The position numbers and the translations under genes are program-made. Below the pieces are notes generated by a model. That model was not told the origin of the DNA, searched no databases, and was given only the letters and a program-made list of their open reading frames with translations. Positions 45,161 to 54,950 of a stretch of 64,000 bases of DNA are shown one piece after another (the stretch's first letter is position 1; the number at the start of each line of letters is the position of its first letter). The DNA comes from Phycisphaerales bacterium (GTDB lineage Bacteria > Planctomycetota > Phycisphaerae > Phycisphaerales > UBA1924). Location: the NCBI GenBank assembly GCA_016709445.1, contig JADJMV010000010.1:124001-188000 (forward strand). Direction: 5' to 3'.

Positions 45161-47544
45161 GCGTCGACGAGCACGGTGTATGCGCCCCCCGGGACGCGCC
45201 AGCCGCCGACGAGGATGAAGTAGGTCTGTCCGGCGACGGCGTTGAACGCGAGAGATTCATCACCCGACGCGGCCTTCTGATTCTGCCGCGGTGCGACGAG
45301 CGTGTGCGAAGAGTCGTAGATCTCGAACCAGCCGTCGAACCCGGTCCCGACATCCAGCGTGACGGAGACGGATCCAAAGATCGGGGCAGCGAACTTGAAG
45401 AGGTCGGTGTCGAGCGCGGCCTCGATGGCGCCCTTGCGGGAGCCGTTCCCGGAGGAGTCGAGGCTGATGTTCCTGGCGTTTGTCCAGTCGCCGGCGTCGG
45501 CGAAGTCGTCGGGGGCCGGGTCGCCGTTGACGCGGATGGTATAAGCGCCGCCGGGGACCCGCCAGCCACCCACGAGGATGAAGTAGTCGTGGTTGCGGCC
45601 GGCGGCGAAGGTCCAAGTCTCGGTTCCTCCGCCGGCGCGGACGTTGATCCATTCGGACTCGTCGCCGGGGTTGAGCTTCACCATCGAGGCGGTGTACACC
45701 TTAAAGCGACCGTCGAAGTAGGCGCCGACGGGGAGGGTGACGATCAGATCGCCGACGTTGGCGGCTGTGAATCGGAAGAGGTCGGTATCGCCCTGGACCT
45801 CGATCTCGCCGCGGAGGAAGCCGTCGCCGGTGTTCGGGTCCACGAGGATGCGACGGGCCTGGTCCCATTGCCCGGCGTCGGCATAGTCGTCGGCGGCCGC
45901 CGGACCATCGACCCGGAGCGTGTAGGTCCCGGTGGGAACTCGCCAACCGCCGACGAGGACGAAGAAGAGCTTGTTGGCCTGGACGGCAACCGCTCGGGAT
46001 TCGTCGCCTCCACCGGCCTTCGTGTTCTGGCGAGCGATGAAGTTGTGGGACGCGTCGTAGACCTCGAACCAGCCGTCGAAGCCGGGGTCGACGTCGAGGG
46101 TGATGGTGGCGTCGCCGGTTCCCACGGCGACGAACTTCATCAGGTCGGTGTCGTGCGGCACCTCCAGGGCTCCGAGCCGGACCCCGTCACCGGATTCGAT
46201 GTCGATATTGATCTGGGTGGCGTCGTACCACTGGCCCGCATCGGCGTGGTCGTCGGTGCCGGAGAAGAGCTCGAAGGCGCCGATATCGACCGCCGAGCCC
46301 CACTGGCGATCAAACCCCGCGCCGCGCTGGTCGTTGGTCAGGCCGAGGCCGTTGCTCCCGTGATCGCGGGCGGCGCTGCCGAGGCCGATGGCGTGCACCT
46401 TGGTGGCGCCCCCGACGTCGGCGAGCGGCTGGAGCTTGGGGTCGGCGCCCACGAGATTGCCATCGATGCCATTGGAGAGGCCGCCGGCGCTCCCGGCGTC
46501 GCCGATGAGGTTCTCGGTCGAGCCCGCCTCCAGATCGGCGCCACCGAGATCGCCGCCGGTGTTCTCGGCGACGATCGTGCTGTTGAGAAACACCGCGGAG
46601 CCCGAACCGTTCGAGATGCCGCCGCCGGTGGTGGCAGAGTTGAAGGCGATCGTCGAGTTTCGCACCCGCGTGGTTGCCCCGGTGTGGTCGCTAAGGATCC
46701 CGCCGCCATCGCCGCTGGTGACGGTATTGGTGGAAACCGTCACGTTGGTCAGCGAGAGCGTGCCGGAGACGTACGCGCCCCCGCCCCCGAGGCCCGCGGT
46801 ATTGGACCAGATGGTCGAGTTGCTGATCGTCGCGGTGCCCGTTGCCATGAAGACGCCACCGCCGTAGACGGCGGCGATGTTGCCGGCCACGGTGACGGTT
46901 CGGAGCAGGAGTGCGGACGTGCCGTTGCCGTAGAGGCCGCCCCCCCATCCCGTCGCCGCCTCGTTGCCGGATACGGTGGAATTCAGGACGCTCAGGGCTC
47001 CGTCGACGGCGGCCGCGGCGCCGCCGTGCAGGGCGGCGGTGTTTCCGGACAGCGTGCTGTTGGTGATCGTGAGCGACCCGCCGGTCGAATAGAGCGCACC
47101 ACCGACATTGGCGGAATTGCCCTCGAACACCGTGTTGAGCAGGTTGACCGCCGAGCCGTCGTCGAAGAGTCCGCCACCGAAATCCGGGGCGTGGCCGCCG
47201 GTGATCCGCAGCCCGGAGATCGTGACATTGAGGCCGGGCTCGACATGGAAGACCCTGGAAGCGCCGCCGGCATCGATGGAAAGGAGATCGGCGCCCAGGC
47301 CGGACACGACCAGATGGTCGGCGATATCCAACTCGGCGCCGCTCAGTGCGATGGTGTGGCCGCGGAGGGCGTCGCTGAAGGAGATGGAGTCGGCGCCCGC
47401 GTTACCGTTGGCCAGTTCGATCGCTTCGCGGAGCGAGGTCTGTCCTGAGCCGTAGTTGCCATCGACGACGTCGGAGAGATTGTCGACCACGTAGGCCGAG
47501 AGCAGCGCACGAGGCTCGAGGGATTCCATGAACGCACCACGCAT
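45157..47544 (-). CDS. LEPR-XLL surface protein with parallel beta-helix and pre-peptidase-like repeats
   Basis: The 795-residue protein begins MRGAFMESLEPRALLSAYVV; the LEPRALLSA block marks a planctomycete secreted-protein class. Residues about 35-430 are a right-handed beta-helix with repeated NSTLSGNTAALHGGAA-like turns. The C-terminal part holds three copies of a pre-peptidase C-terminal-like domain, each with ADAGDWTNARNI-type starts and FILVGGWRVPGGAYT ends. It is probably an exported surface or matrix protein. AGGAG precedes the ATG by 5 nt. The stop codon overlaps the deacetylase stop. Confidence 0.88.
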   Translation of the reverse strand: MRGAFMESLEPRALLSAYVVDNLSDVVDGNYGSGQTSLREAIELANGNAGADSISFSDALRGHTIALSGAELDIADHLVVSGLGADLLSIDAGGASRVFHVEPGLNVTISGLRITGGHAPDFGGGLFDDGSAVNLLNTVFEGNSANVGGALYSTGGSLTITNSTLSGNTAALHGGAAAAVDGALSVLNSTVSGNEAATGWGGGLYGNGTSALLLRTVTVAGNIAAVYGGGVFMATGTATISNSTIWSNTAGLGGGGAYVSGTLSLTNVTVSTNTVTSGDGGGILSDHTGATTRVRNSTIAFNSATTGGGISNGSGSAVFLNSTIVAENTGGDLGGADLEAGSTENLIGDAGSAGGLSNGIDGNLVGADPKLQPLADVGGATKVHAIGLGSAARDHGSNGLGLTNDQRGAGFDRQWGSAVDIGAFELFSGTDDHADAGQWYDATQINIDIESGDGVRLGALEVPHDTDLMKFVAVGTGDATITLDVDPGFDGWFEVYDASHNFIARQNTKAGGGDESRAVAVQANKLFFVLVGGWRVPTGTYTLRVDGPAAADDYADAGQWDQARRILVDPNTGDGFLRGEIEVQGDTDLFRFTAANVGDLIVTLPVGAYFDGRFKVYTASMVKLNPGDESEWINVRAGGGTETWTFAAGRNHDYFILVGGWRVPGGAYTIRVNGDPAPDDFADAGDWTNARNISLDSSGNGSRKGAIEAALDTDLFKFAAPIFGSVSVTLDVGTGFDGWFEIYDSSHTLVAPRQNQKAASGDESLAFNAVAGQTYFILVGGWRVPGGAYTVLVDA

Positions 47545-47869
47545 CGCAGCTCCTCTCCGGTCGAAACTGGGTCGCGACAGAGTCGCGCCCTTGTCCGATC
47601 GCGTCGCCCGCGATCGTCGCATCCCCCTCGCCAAGACGTCGGTTGGACGTCGGTTGGACGTCGGTTGAGCCCCCGGGACGGGAGTACCCTCCGACGCGGG
47701 GGGCTCGGCGTTTCCTCTGGTCAGTTTACCCCAGGGTTGGGGCCGAAGCCTACCCGAGCATGCGGCAAACGTCGGCCGTCCGGGAAGAATGAGGCCGGCG
47801 GTGCTGGTTGGAGGAGCCGGGCCGTCAGAGTGTGGGTCCGGAAACCTGATCCCGAACGGGGCTCGCGGT
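47545..47869. other. Intergenic region with three 11-bp direct repeats
   Basis: No gene is supported. Three perfect tandem copies of GACGTCGGTTG occupy 47635-47667, about 90 bp upstream of the LEPR-XLL start, a position suited to a regulator binding site or to slippage. Nothing else was recognised. Confidence 0.6.
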
Positions 47870-48685
47870 TCAGCGCTCGGGCTCGCGGAGCGCCGCGAGG
47901 TATCTCGCGGGGTCCCGCCTGAACTCGGAGAGGCATTCGTCGCCGCAGAGCCGCACCAAACGGTCGCCGGCGACAATCTCCACGGGCTCGCCCTGCGACC
48001 CGAGCTTGTCCCCCGAGACGGGGCAGGTGTCGGTGGGGTAGGTCGGACGCTGTGCGTCGGCGTAGGCGGCGTCGAGCACGAGCATGAACTTGCGCGGGTT
48101 CACCTGGAACTTCGCGACGCACTTCTCGCTGCAGAGTCGGACCAGGCGATTCTCAAAGACGATGTCGACCGGAGCGCCCTGCTCGCCCAGTCTCTCGCCG
48201 GACACCGGGCAGACGGTGAGGGGATAATCCGCGCGCTGCGATTCGGCGATCGCGGCGTCGAGCGCGGCCCCGTAGGTTGTCGGGTCGCGTCGGAGTTTCT
48301 CCGCACACTCGCTGCTGCAGACGAGCACGAGCCGGTTGTCGATGACAACCTCGACGGGATCGCCGTGGGTGGTCAGCGCGTCTCCCGAGACGATACAGGT
48401 CTCGAGTGTGAAGTGCATCCGTTGATCGTCGGCGATGTCGCGGTCGATCTGCGACCAATACTCGGGCGCCTCGGCCTCGAACTTCTTGATGCAACTCTTG
48501 CAGCAGAAGCGGACCTCACGCCCCTCGTAGATCTTGACGACGGGGGCGCCCATGCTGCCGAGTTCCTCGCCGGAGATCGGGCAGTAGCGGAGGGGATAGG
48601 GCCGGGGTGGGGCGGCGGGAGGCGGCGCCGCGGCGACCGCGAGCGAGGCCACGACCGCCAAGATGAGAGAGCGCGGCTTGAACAC
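47870..48685 (-). CDS. Exported protein with four TRASH/YHS-like metal-binding repeats
   Basis: The 271-residue protein has a signal peptide (MFKPRSLILAVVASLAVAAA) and four repeats of about 55-60 residues, each CPxSG, then about 25 residues, then a C-x-x-x-C or C-x-x-C pair: CPISGEELGSMGAPVV...CCKSC; CIVSGDAL...CSSEC; CPVSGERLGEQGAPVD...CSEKC; CPVSGDKLGSQGEPVE...CGDEC. These match the YHS/TRASH type of metal sensor or scavenger. Start is GTG with GGAG 7 nt upstream. It lies 80 bp downstream of the cytochrome c gene, same strand, and could be co-transcribed. Role in metal handling is inferred. Confidence 0.82.
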   Translation of the reverse strand: MFKPRSLILAVVASLAVAAAPPPAAPPRPYPLRYCPISGEELGSMGAPVVKIYEGREVRFCCKSCIKKFEAEAPEYWSQIDRDIADDQRMHFTLETCIVSGDALTTHGDPVEVVIDNRLVLVCSSECAEKLRRDPTTYGAALDAAIAESQRADYPLTVCPVSGERLGEQGAPVDIVFENRLVRLCSEKCVAKFQVNPRKFMLVLDAAYADAQRPTYPTDTCPVSGDKLGSQGEPVEIVAGDRLVRLCGDECLSEFRRDPARYLAALREPER

Positions 48686-48764
48686 CTCGGGGCTCCGTAC
48701 TAGCGACCGGTGCGCCCTCCCCGCGGGCCCCCTTGGGACCCGCGGAGCGGCGCGTGTGCTGGCC

Positions 48765-49292
48765 TCAGCCGCCGGAGTCTGCGGGCTTCTCGGCGGGCTT
48801 CTCGGCCGGTGCCTCTGCCGGTGTCTCGGCGGGGGCCTCGACGAAGTTGGGCTTGGGCCGGATGGACGCGACGAACTCGGCGATGGCCTTCACCTCGGTC
48901 TGGCGTTGCGGTTCGGCGACGCCGACGGCGAGGTCGACATACGGGGGCATGCCCGACTCGATGTGGCCGCCAGTGATGTACTTGGTGAGGGCTTCCACCT
49001 CGTTGGCAGAGCCGGCGATATCCACAAACTTGTAGGGCTCCGTCGTGAGGTTGCGGGGCTTGGGGTTCAGTGCGGCGGCACCCATGCCGTCGCCATGCCC
49101 GGTATTGCCGTGGCAGACGGAGCAGCGCTGCTTGAAGAGCGCAGCCCCCTGGGTATTCCCTGCCGCGGGCTTGGCCGCAGGCTTGCTGGTGCCGTCACTC
49201 TCGGAACCGCCACAGGCGGCCAGTCCGAGGGCGAAGCCGGCGGCGACGACCGCCGCAGTGAGAAGCTTGGTCGAACGCGTGTTCTGCATCAT
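48765..49292 (-). CDS. Cytochrome c lipoprotein
   Basis: The 175-residue protein has a lipoprotein signal ending LAAC and a class I cytochrome c domain with the haem motif CSVCH in AALFKQRCSVCHGNTGHGDG and a downstream Met in GGHIESGMPPYVDL. The last 25 residues are Pro/Ala/Glu-rich repeats (ETPAEAPAEKPAEKPADSGG) that probably space it from the membrane. It probably carries electrons in the periplasm. AAAGGGG precedes the ATG. It lies upstream of the four-repeat metal-binding gene. Confidence 0.9.
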   Translation of the reverse strand: MMQNTRSTKLLTAAVVAAGFALGLAACGGSESDGTSKPAAKPAAGNTQGAALFKQRCSVCHGNTGHGDGMGAAALNPKPRNLTTEPYKFVDIAGSANEVEALTKYITGGHIESGMPPYVDLAVGVAEPQRQTEVKAIAEFVASIRPKPNFVEAPAETPAEAPAEKPAEKPADSGG

Positions 49293-49612
49293 TTCTATGC
49301 ACCCCTTTCGTGGTCACTGTATCCCCCGCGGCGCCGCCGTCGCGCCCGTGCGGGAGGGTGATGGGCCCGGCCCGATTGTTCCCCTGAGGCCGGTCGGGGG
49401 TTCGGTTTGGGTGAATGGGGGGGATTTGTCCCTTGCCCCGGCATTCGGGGAGTCACGTCGGGTCGGGGTCATTTTAGGTGTTTTCCCTGGTATGCGTCGG
49501 AGGGCTGGGCAATTCGGGCGAAATCTCCGGCCGCGGGCGATCGGGAGTTCGCATGAGGGGTGCGGGGACGAGGGATCGCAGACCAGTTTGCTCAACGCAT
49601 AAAGGAGGCACG
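49293..49612. other. Divergent intergenic region
   Basis: This 320-bp gap contains the promoters of the cytochrome c gene and of the dockerin-tailed protease, but no clear boxes were found. A perfect AAAGGAGG ribosome site closes it at 49601-49608, 4 nt before the protease start. No gene seen. Confidence 0.5.
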
Positions 49613-51958
49613 ATGACACGCTACACCAAGCGCTCCGCGGTATTCCTGCCGGGACTGCTGGCCGGGATGCTCTCGACGATGGCCTGGGCACAGACGGCGC
49701 AGCGGGCGCCCGGCTCGGAGCCGGAGGCGACGCCGAACGAGAATCTCCCGGAGGTCCATCCGTTCCTCGACCCGGAGCTGGTGCCTCCGGTGCCGTTCGA
49801 TGCCACCGGTCCGGGCGGGCACTGCCCCGACCCCCGCGGCGGGATGGTGGTGTACAAGAACCTGGAGACCGGCACGGTCAAGACGTTCGATCCCGGCCGG
49901 ATCCCCGAGGGGGCGTTCGACGAGGACTACGAGACCGGTTCGTTCGAGCTCGGCGAGGACGAGCCCATGATCCGCAATTTCGGGGCGCTGAGCGCGGTCA
50001 GCGATCCGACGGCCTACCCCTGGCGGGTCAACTGCCGGCTGATCATGGAGTGGTACAGCGATTCGGGCGTGTTCCAGGGGAGTGGATCATGCTCGGGCAC
50101 GCTGATCGACGGGCGTCATGTGCTCACGGCGAACCATTGCACGTTCGACCGTGACGGCTTGGGCTGGGCCGACAAGGTCTACGTCTACCCCGCGTACGAC
50201 GGGAGCAACCAGCAGCCATTCGGGCTCTCGCAGTCGGTGGGCATCATCGGCTGGACGGGGTACGTCAACAACGGCGACTACAACTACGACATGAGCGTGA
50301 TCATCCTGGACCGTCCCACGGGCGGGATCACGGGGTGGTTCGGGTACGGATTCAACTCGGGCTGCTCGTTCTTCACCGACAACACGTTCCACAATGCGTC
50401 GTACCCGGCCGAGAGCGCCTACGGCTTCGACGGCCAGCAGATGTACTACCGGTACGGGTCGTTCGACGCGTGCAGCGAGACGAACCTGAAGAAGTACAAC
50501 TCGCTCGGCTACAAGGGCATGAGCGGTTCCTCGGCCTACTACATCGACGGGAGCAGCAACCGGTACGCCTACGCGGTCACGAGCCACCGGAGGAGCAACG
50601 GGAGCGGCGACTGCAACGCCACGTGGTGCAGCTACCTCACGGCGATGTGGAGCGACTTCTTCTACTACACCAGGGACACGCTGATCCCCGCGACCTACGG
50701 CAACTCGGTCGACTTCTACCCCATGTGGGTGAAGACGTCGAGCTCGACCGTGACGACCGGCGTGCCGATCGCCAACTTCTCGTACCACTGCTTCAACAAC
50801 TCCGACGCCTCGTTCAGCGGGACCGTGAGCGCCGATCTGTACATCTCGACCAACGACGTGATCTCCACCGGTGACAAGAAGCTCGGTACGCTCGCGTTCG
50901 GTTGGAACACGGGCGGCCGGAACGATGCGTTCCTGTCCTACGACAACACGGTGATGATCCCCAACGATTTCGTGCAGCAGGGTAACTACTACCTCGGGCT
51001 GATCATCACCAACTCGGACGCGAACAACGCCAACAACGACACCTCCGGTCAGGAGGCGATGCCGATCTTCGTCAACGCCAAGCCCGACCTGACGCCGACC
51101 AGTGTCAACGCCACCAACGGCACCTACAACCAGCTCGACACGCTCCCGGTCGCGGTGACCGTCAAGAACCTCGGTGGCGACTCGAGCAGCCACTACACGA
51201 TCGACATCCGCGCCTCGCTCAACACCACCATCTCGACGTCCGACCCCCTGATCGCGACGATCGACGGCGGCTCGATCGCGGCCTTCGCGACCGAGACCTT
51301 CTCGGTGACGCCAGTGATTCCGCAGTCGGTCGCGGCCGGGACCTACTACATCGGTGTGATCGTGAACTCCGACACCGGCGAATTCTCGACGAGCAACAAC
51401 ACCAACTACGACGCGACTCCGGTCGTGATCACCGACCTGGCCGATCTCCAGGTGATCAGCGTGGCGGCGACCGACGGCACCTACAGCCCGGGCGATACGC
51501 TCCCGGTCTCTTTCACCGTCAAGAACAACGGCACCGAGCCCTCGGGCACCTGGGACTACAAGATCCGGGCCTCGCTCAACACGACGTTCAGCGACGCGGA
51601 TGTCCTGCTCGACCAGCTCACCGGCGTCGGGGCCCTCGGCATCGGTCAGTCCAGGACGATCACCCGCAACATCACCGTCCCGCCGATCGCCGACGGGCAG
51701 TACTACATCGGCGTCACCATCACGACGGCCAGCGACAGCGACAGCTCGAACAACGTCAACTATGACGCGGTCCGGGTGACATTCGGCGCCGACTGCGTCG
51801 CCGACTTCAACAACGACGGGGTCGTCAACACCCAGGACTTCATCGCCTATCTCAACGCCTGGTCGGCAAAGAAGGCCTCGGCCGACATCGACGGCAACGG
51901 CACCGTCAACACGCAGGACTTCATCGCCTTCCTGAACCTGTGGTCGGCCGGCTGCTAG
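49613..51958 (+). CDS. Secreted trypsin-like protease with CARDB-like repeats and GC-type dockerin tail
   Basis: The 781-residue protein has a signal peptide (RSAVFLPGLLAGMLSTMAWA) and a chymotrypsin/V8-like protease domain with catalytic His in GRHVLTANHC, Asp in NYDMSVIILD and Ser in YKGMSGSSAYYID. Three CARDB-like adhesion repeats follow (for example ADLQVISVAATDGTYSPGDT). It ends with two dockerin loops (DFNNDGVVNTQDFIAYLNAW; DIDGNGTVNTQDFIAFLNLW) and SAGC. It probably cleaves extracellular protein while held at the surface. The start follows AAAGGAGG. Confidence 0.9.
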   Translation: MTRYTKRSAVFLPGLLAGMLSTMAWAQTAQRAPGSEPEATPNENLPEVHPFLDPELVPPVPFDATGPGGHCPDPRGGMVVYKNLETGTVKTFDPGRIPEGAFDEDYETGSFELGEDEPMIRNFGALSAVSDPTAYPWRVNCRLIMEWYSDSGVFQGSGSCSGTLIDGRHVLTANHCTFDRDGLGWADKVYVYPAYDGSNQQPFGLSQSVGIIGWTGYVNNGDYNYDMSVIILDRPTGGITGWFGYGFNSGCSFFTDNTFHNASYPAESAYGFDGQQMYYRYGSFDACSETNLKKYNSLGYKGMSGSSAYYIDGSSNRYAYAVTSHRRSNGSGDCNATWCSYLTAMWSDFFYYTRDTLIPATYGNSVDFYPMWVKTSSSTVTTGVPIANFSYHCFNNSDASFSGTVSADLYISTNDVISTGDKKLGTLAFGWNTGGRNDAFLSYDNTVMIPNDFVQQGNYYLGLIITNSDANNANNDTSGQEAMPIFVNAKPDLTPTSVNATNGTYNQLDTLPVAVTVKNLGGDSSSHYTIDIRASLNTTISTSDPLIATIDGGSIAAFATETFSVTPVIPQSVAAGTYYIGVIVNSDTGEFSTSNNTNYDATPVVITDLADLQVISVAATDGTYSPGDTLPVSFTVKNNGTEPSGTWDYKIRASLNTTFSDADVLLDQLTGVGALGIGQSRTITRNITVPPIADGQYYIGVTITTASDSDSSNNVNYDAVRVTFGADCVADFNNDGVVNTQDFIAYLNAWSAKKASADIDGNGTVNTQDFIAFLNLWSAGC

Positions 51959-52027
51959 CCGGGGATTGAGTCAGAGGGAGAGAGAGCGTTGGTGGGGCCG
52001 CTCGAGAGATCGGCCCCGCCGGACGCG

Positions 52028-52067
52028 GCGGGCCCCACGCGGGGAGCGTGGGGCCCGCTCTCTTTTT
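52028..52067 (+). terminator. Strong rho-independent terminator of the protease gene
   Basis: A perfect 13-bp stem GCGGGCCCCACGC/GCGTGGGGCCCGC (52028-52040 with 52046-52058) is followed by TCTCTTTTT. It is the strongest terminator in the window, 70 bp past the stop codon. Confidence 0.93.
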
Positions 52068-52138
52068 GCCGCCTCCGCTGCGCGGGGCGCCGGGCGGTGC
52101 CGGGGGCGGCGTGCGGGTCGGCCTACGCTCCGGGCCTG

Positions 52139-53209
52139 ATGGCGAGCGACGCGGTTCAGGCTGGCGGAGGGGGCGAGGGCGGGGCCCGCTGGATCGGCGT
52201 GCTCAGCGTGGTGATGGCGTTGGTGGGGTGGTCGAGCATCCCGCTCTTCCTCAAGCACTTCGCCGGATTGATCGACCCGTGGACGAGCAACGGATGGCGA
52301 TACGGCTTCAGCGCGCTGTTCTGGTCCCCGGTGGTCGTGCTCGGGCTGGCGCACCGGCGGCTCCCCCGGGGGATCTGGCGGGCCGCGCTGTGGCCCAGCG
52401 TGATCAACTGCGTGGCGCAGACGCTCTTCGTGTGGGCGCCCTACCTGATCGACCCAGGCCTCATGACCTTCGGGATGCGATCGAACATCGTCTTCACGAC
52501 CGTCGGCGCAGCACTCCTATTCCCATCGGAGCGGCGCGTGATCCGCGCGCCGGCCTTCCTGTGCGGCGTGATGCTGGTGGTCGTCGGCACCACAGGCACG
52601 GTGCTCCTCGGCCACTCGCTCCCCGCCGGGGCCACACTCACGGGGGTGCTGCTGGCAGTCTCGGCGGGCGCCGGCTACGCGGCCTACGCCCTGGCCGTCC
52701 GGCACTGGATGCACGGCATCAACGCCATCCAGGCGTTCGCGGTCATCAGCCTCTACACGGCGGTCTGCATGGTGGCCATGATGCTCATCCTTGGTGAGCA
52801 GGCCGGGGCGCCGGCGCTCAAGCTGATCGGCCAGCCCCTCGGCGAGGGGGCGCGGGGCGTGTTCCCTTTGGACCAATTCGGCATGCTGCTGCTCAGCTCG
52901 CTGATCGGGATCGCCCTGGGGCACGTGGCCTACTACTACGCCATCGCCAAGCTCGGCGTGGCGGTCTCTTCCGGGGTGGTGCAACTCCAGCCCTTCTTTG
53001 TGAGCCTTGCCTCACTGGCGATATTCGGAGAGCAGCTGACCGCCCTCCAGTGGGCGTGCGGGAGCGTGGCGGTCGTGGGCGCGACGGTGATCCTGTTCGT
53101 GCAGCACCTCATGCGAGCGCCCGCGCCGGCGCCCGCGGCCTCGGAATTCGCCGAGCTGCCCCCCGACCACGTCGCGGCCGCCGCGGCCTCGGAGCAGGAG
53201 CCCGCCTGA
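52139..53209 (+). CDS. EamA/DMT-family transporter
   Basis: The 356-residue membrane protein has about ten helices in two EamA halves: VLSVVMALVGWSSIPLFLKH with SNGWRYGFSALFW in the first; GHVAYYYAIAKLGVAVSSGV and FVSLASLAIFGEQLTALQWA in the second. It probably exports or imports a small metabolite; substrate unknown. The start ATG lacks a clear ribosome site, but upstream in-frame text is the terminator region. The C-terminus is Ala/Pro-rich and soluble. Confidence 0.85.
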   Translation: MASDAVQAGGGGEGGARWIGVLSVVMALVGWSSIPLFLKHFAGLIDPWTSNGWRYGFSALFWSPVVVLGLAHRRLPRGIWRAALWPSVINCVAQTLFVWAPYLIDPGLMTFGMRSNIVFTTVGAALLFPSERRVIRAPAFLCGVMLVVVGTTGTVLLGHSLPAGATLTGVLLAVSAGAGYAAYALAVRHWMHGINAIQAFAVISLYTAVCMVAMMLILGEQAGAPALKLIGQPLGEGARGVFPLDQFGMLLLSSLIGIALGHVAYYYAIAKLGVAVSSGVVQLQPFFVSLASLAIFGEQLTALQWACGSVAVVGATVILFVQHLMRAPAPAPAASEFAELPPDHVAAAAASEQEPA

Positions 53210-53408
53210 GTGCAGGCCAGGCTCAGCCGCGGATGCAGCAATCGCCTCGCGTCGGAGACGGGCCGTCGGCGCGCCGTGGTGCGCCCGCTCCGCCTCACTG
53301 GGGCGGCCCGCCGGCTCGCCGCCGCGTCCCGTGGTCGGTGCGATCGAGGTCCGCGGAGCCATCATCGGGGCCCGGGCGGTTCCCCGGTTCATCCGCTAGA
53401 CTCGCCCC

Positions 53409-54800
53409 ATGAAACTCCGCTTCTTCGGCGCCGCGGGCGAGGTCACCGGCTCGTGCACACTCGTCGAGACCGCCCGGGCGAGGGTGCTGGTCGATTTCGG
53501 GATGCACCAGGGCGGCCCTCAGGCGGCCTGCAAGAACATGCGGGTGCCGCCCTTCCGGGCTCGTGATCTCGACGCGGTCGTGCTCACCCACGCCCACATC
53601 GACCACTCCGGGCGCCTGCCGATGCTCATCGATGAGGAGTACAAAGGCCCCATCCACGCCACGCCAGCCTCGATCGATCTGTGCGACATCCTGCTCAAGG
53701 ACTCGGCCCAGATCCAGCAGATGGATATGGAGCGGCTGGCCCGGCGTCGCTCGGCGGCCGGGCGTGACTGCCGCGGGCCGCTCTACAGCGTGAGCGATGT
53801 GGACCGGGTGATGCAGCTCTTCCGGGCCCACCAGTACGGGGAGTCGGTGCAGGTGGCGCCGGGGATCGGCATCCGGTACCACGATGCGGGGCACATCCTG
53901 GGCTCGGCGTGGGTCGAGATGACGGTGGAGGACGGGGGGCGGACGAAGACGATCGTCTTCTCGGGCGACATCGGGCCCTACGGGGCCGCGCTCCTGCGAG
54001 ACCCCGAGCCGCCGCCCAAGTGCGATGTCTTGATCCTGGAATCCACCTACGGCGACCGCGACCACAAGGATCTCGATGGCACCATCGAGGAGATGGTGCA
54101 GATCATGCGCTCGGCGCGGACGCCCAAGGGCAAGGTGCTGATCCCCTCGTTCGCGGTGGGACGGACACAGCAGCTCATCTACTTCATCGGCGAGCTGAAG
54201 CGCGACGGGCGGCTGGAGCACCCGATTGTCTACGTGGACAGCCCGATGGCGATCGAGGCGACGGGGCTCTACCGGCGACACCGCGACCTCTTCGACGCGG
54301 AGACCTGGGCGATCATCAACTCCGGCGAGTCGGCGCTCCACTTTGACGGCCTGCGATTCGCTCGCACCGGCGACGACTCGCGGGCGATCAACCCCATGGG
54401 CAACGGCGTGATCGTCCTCGCGGCCAGCGGCATGTGCACGGGCGGGCGCATCCTCCACCACCTCAAGCACAACCTGGGGAACAGGGACACCCACGTCATC
54501 TTCGCGGGATACCAGGGCGAGGGAACCCTGGGCCGGAAGATCGTGAACGGCGAGAAGGTCGTGCGCGTGATGGGCGAGCCGGTCCATGTCGAGGCGCACG
54601 TGCACACGCTCGGCGGGTTCTCGGCGCACGCGGGGCAGAGCGACCTGGTGCGCTGGGCGACCCCCGCGCTCGAGAGCAGGCCGCGGCTGATCCTCAATCA
54701 CGGCGAGGATCGGCAGCGCGGGATCCTCGCGAGCCTGATCCAAGAGCGCTTCGGTGTGGAGGCGGCGCAGCCACACTACAAGGAGGTCGTGGACGTGTAG
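53409..54800 (+). CDS. Beta-CASP metallo-beta-lactamase-fold nuclease (CPSF/RNase J-like)
   Basis: The 463-residue protein has the zinc-binding motif LTHAHIDHSGRLP, then AGHILGSAWVEM, VFSGDIG and the beta-CASP block SFAVGRTQQLIYFI, SPMAIEATGLY, SGMCTGGRILHHL, then HVHTLGGFSAHAGQSDL. It is an RNA-processing nuclease of the CPSF73/YSH1-type bacterial branch; a DNA role cannot be excluded. It is the intact family length. The ATG at 53409 matches the usual start (MKLRFFGAAGEVTGSC). Confidence 0.9.
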   Translation: MKLRFFGAAGEVTGSCTLVETARARVLVDFGMHQGGPQAACKNMRVPPFRARDLDAVVLTHAHIDHSGRLPMLIDEEYKGPIHATPASIDLCDILLKDSAQIQQMDMERLARRRSAAGRDCRGPLYSVSDVDRVMQLFRAHQYGESVQVAPGIGIRYHDAGHILGSAWVEMTVEDGGRTKTIVFSGDIGPYGAALLRDPEPPPKCDVLILESTYGDRDHKDLDGTIEEMVQIMRSARTPKGKVLIPSFAVGRTQQLIYFIGELKRDGRLEHPIVYVDSPMAIEATGLYRRHRDLFDAETWAIINSGESALHFDGLRFARTGDDSRAINPMGNGVIVLAASGMCTGGRILHHLKHNLGNRDTHVIFAGYQGEGTLGRKIVNGEKVVRVMGEPVHVEAHVHTLGGFSAHAGQSDLVRWATPALESRPRLILNHGEDRQRGILASLIQERFGVEAAQPHYKEVVDV

Positions 54801-54829
54801 CGGCGCGGACCTCGCTGCGGCCTCAATAC

Positions 54830-54863
54830 TCCTGCCTCGACGAGCCCCGAGCGCAAGCTCGGG
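54830..54863. repeat. Isolated relative of the unit A repeat
   Basis: TCCTGCCTCGACGAGCCCCG followed by AGCGCAAGCTCGGG matches 3691-3722 with one mismatch (C/A), 51 kb away. The last part forms a perfect hairpin CCCGAGC-GCAA-GCTCGGG. Confidence 0.7.
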
Positions 54864-54950
54864 TGGCTTGCCCAGGAAGCGCCGAGAAACTCCCGAACTC
54901 GCGCTCGGCGTTCGCCAAGGCGGTCCATGACGGATGAAACCGCCGGCCTC

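Noticed and set aside
53409..54800. Call as RNase J proper
   Set aside because: The protein lacks RNase J's long C-terminal domain and begins like the CPSF/YSH1-type branch, so only the broader beta-CASP call is made.
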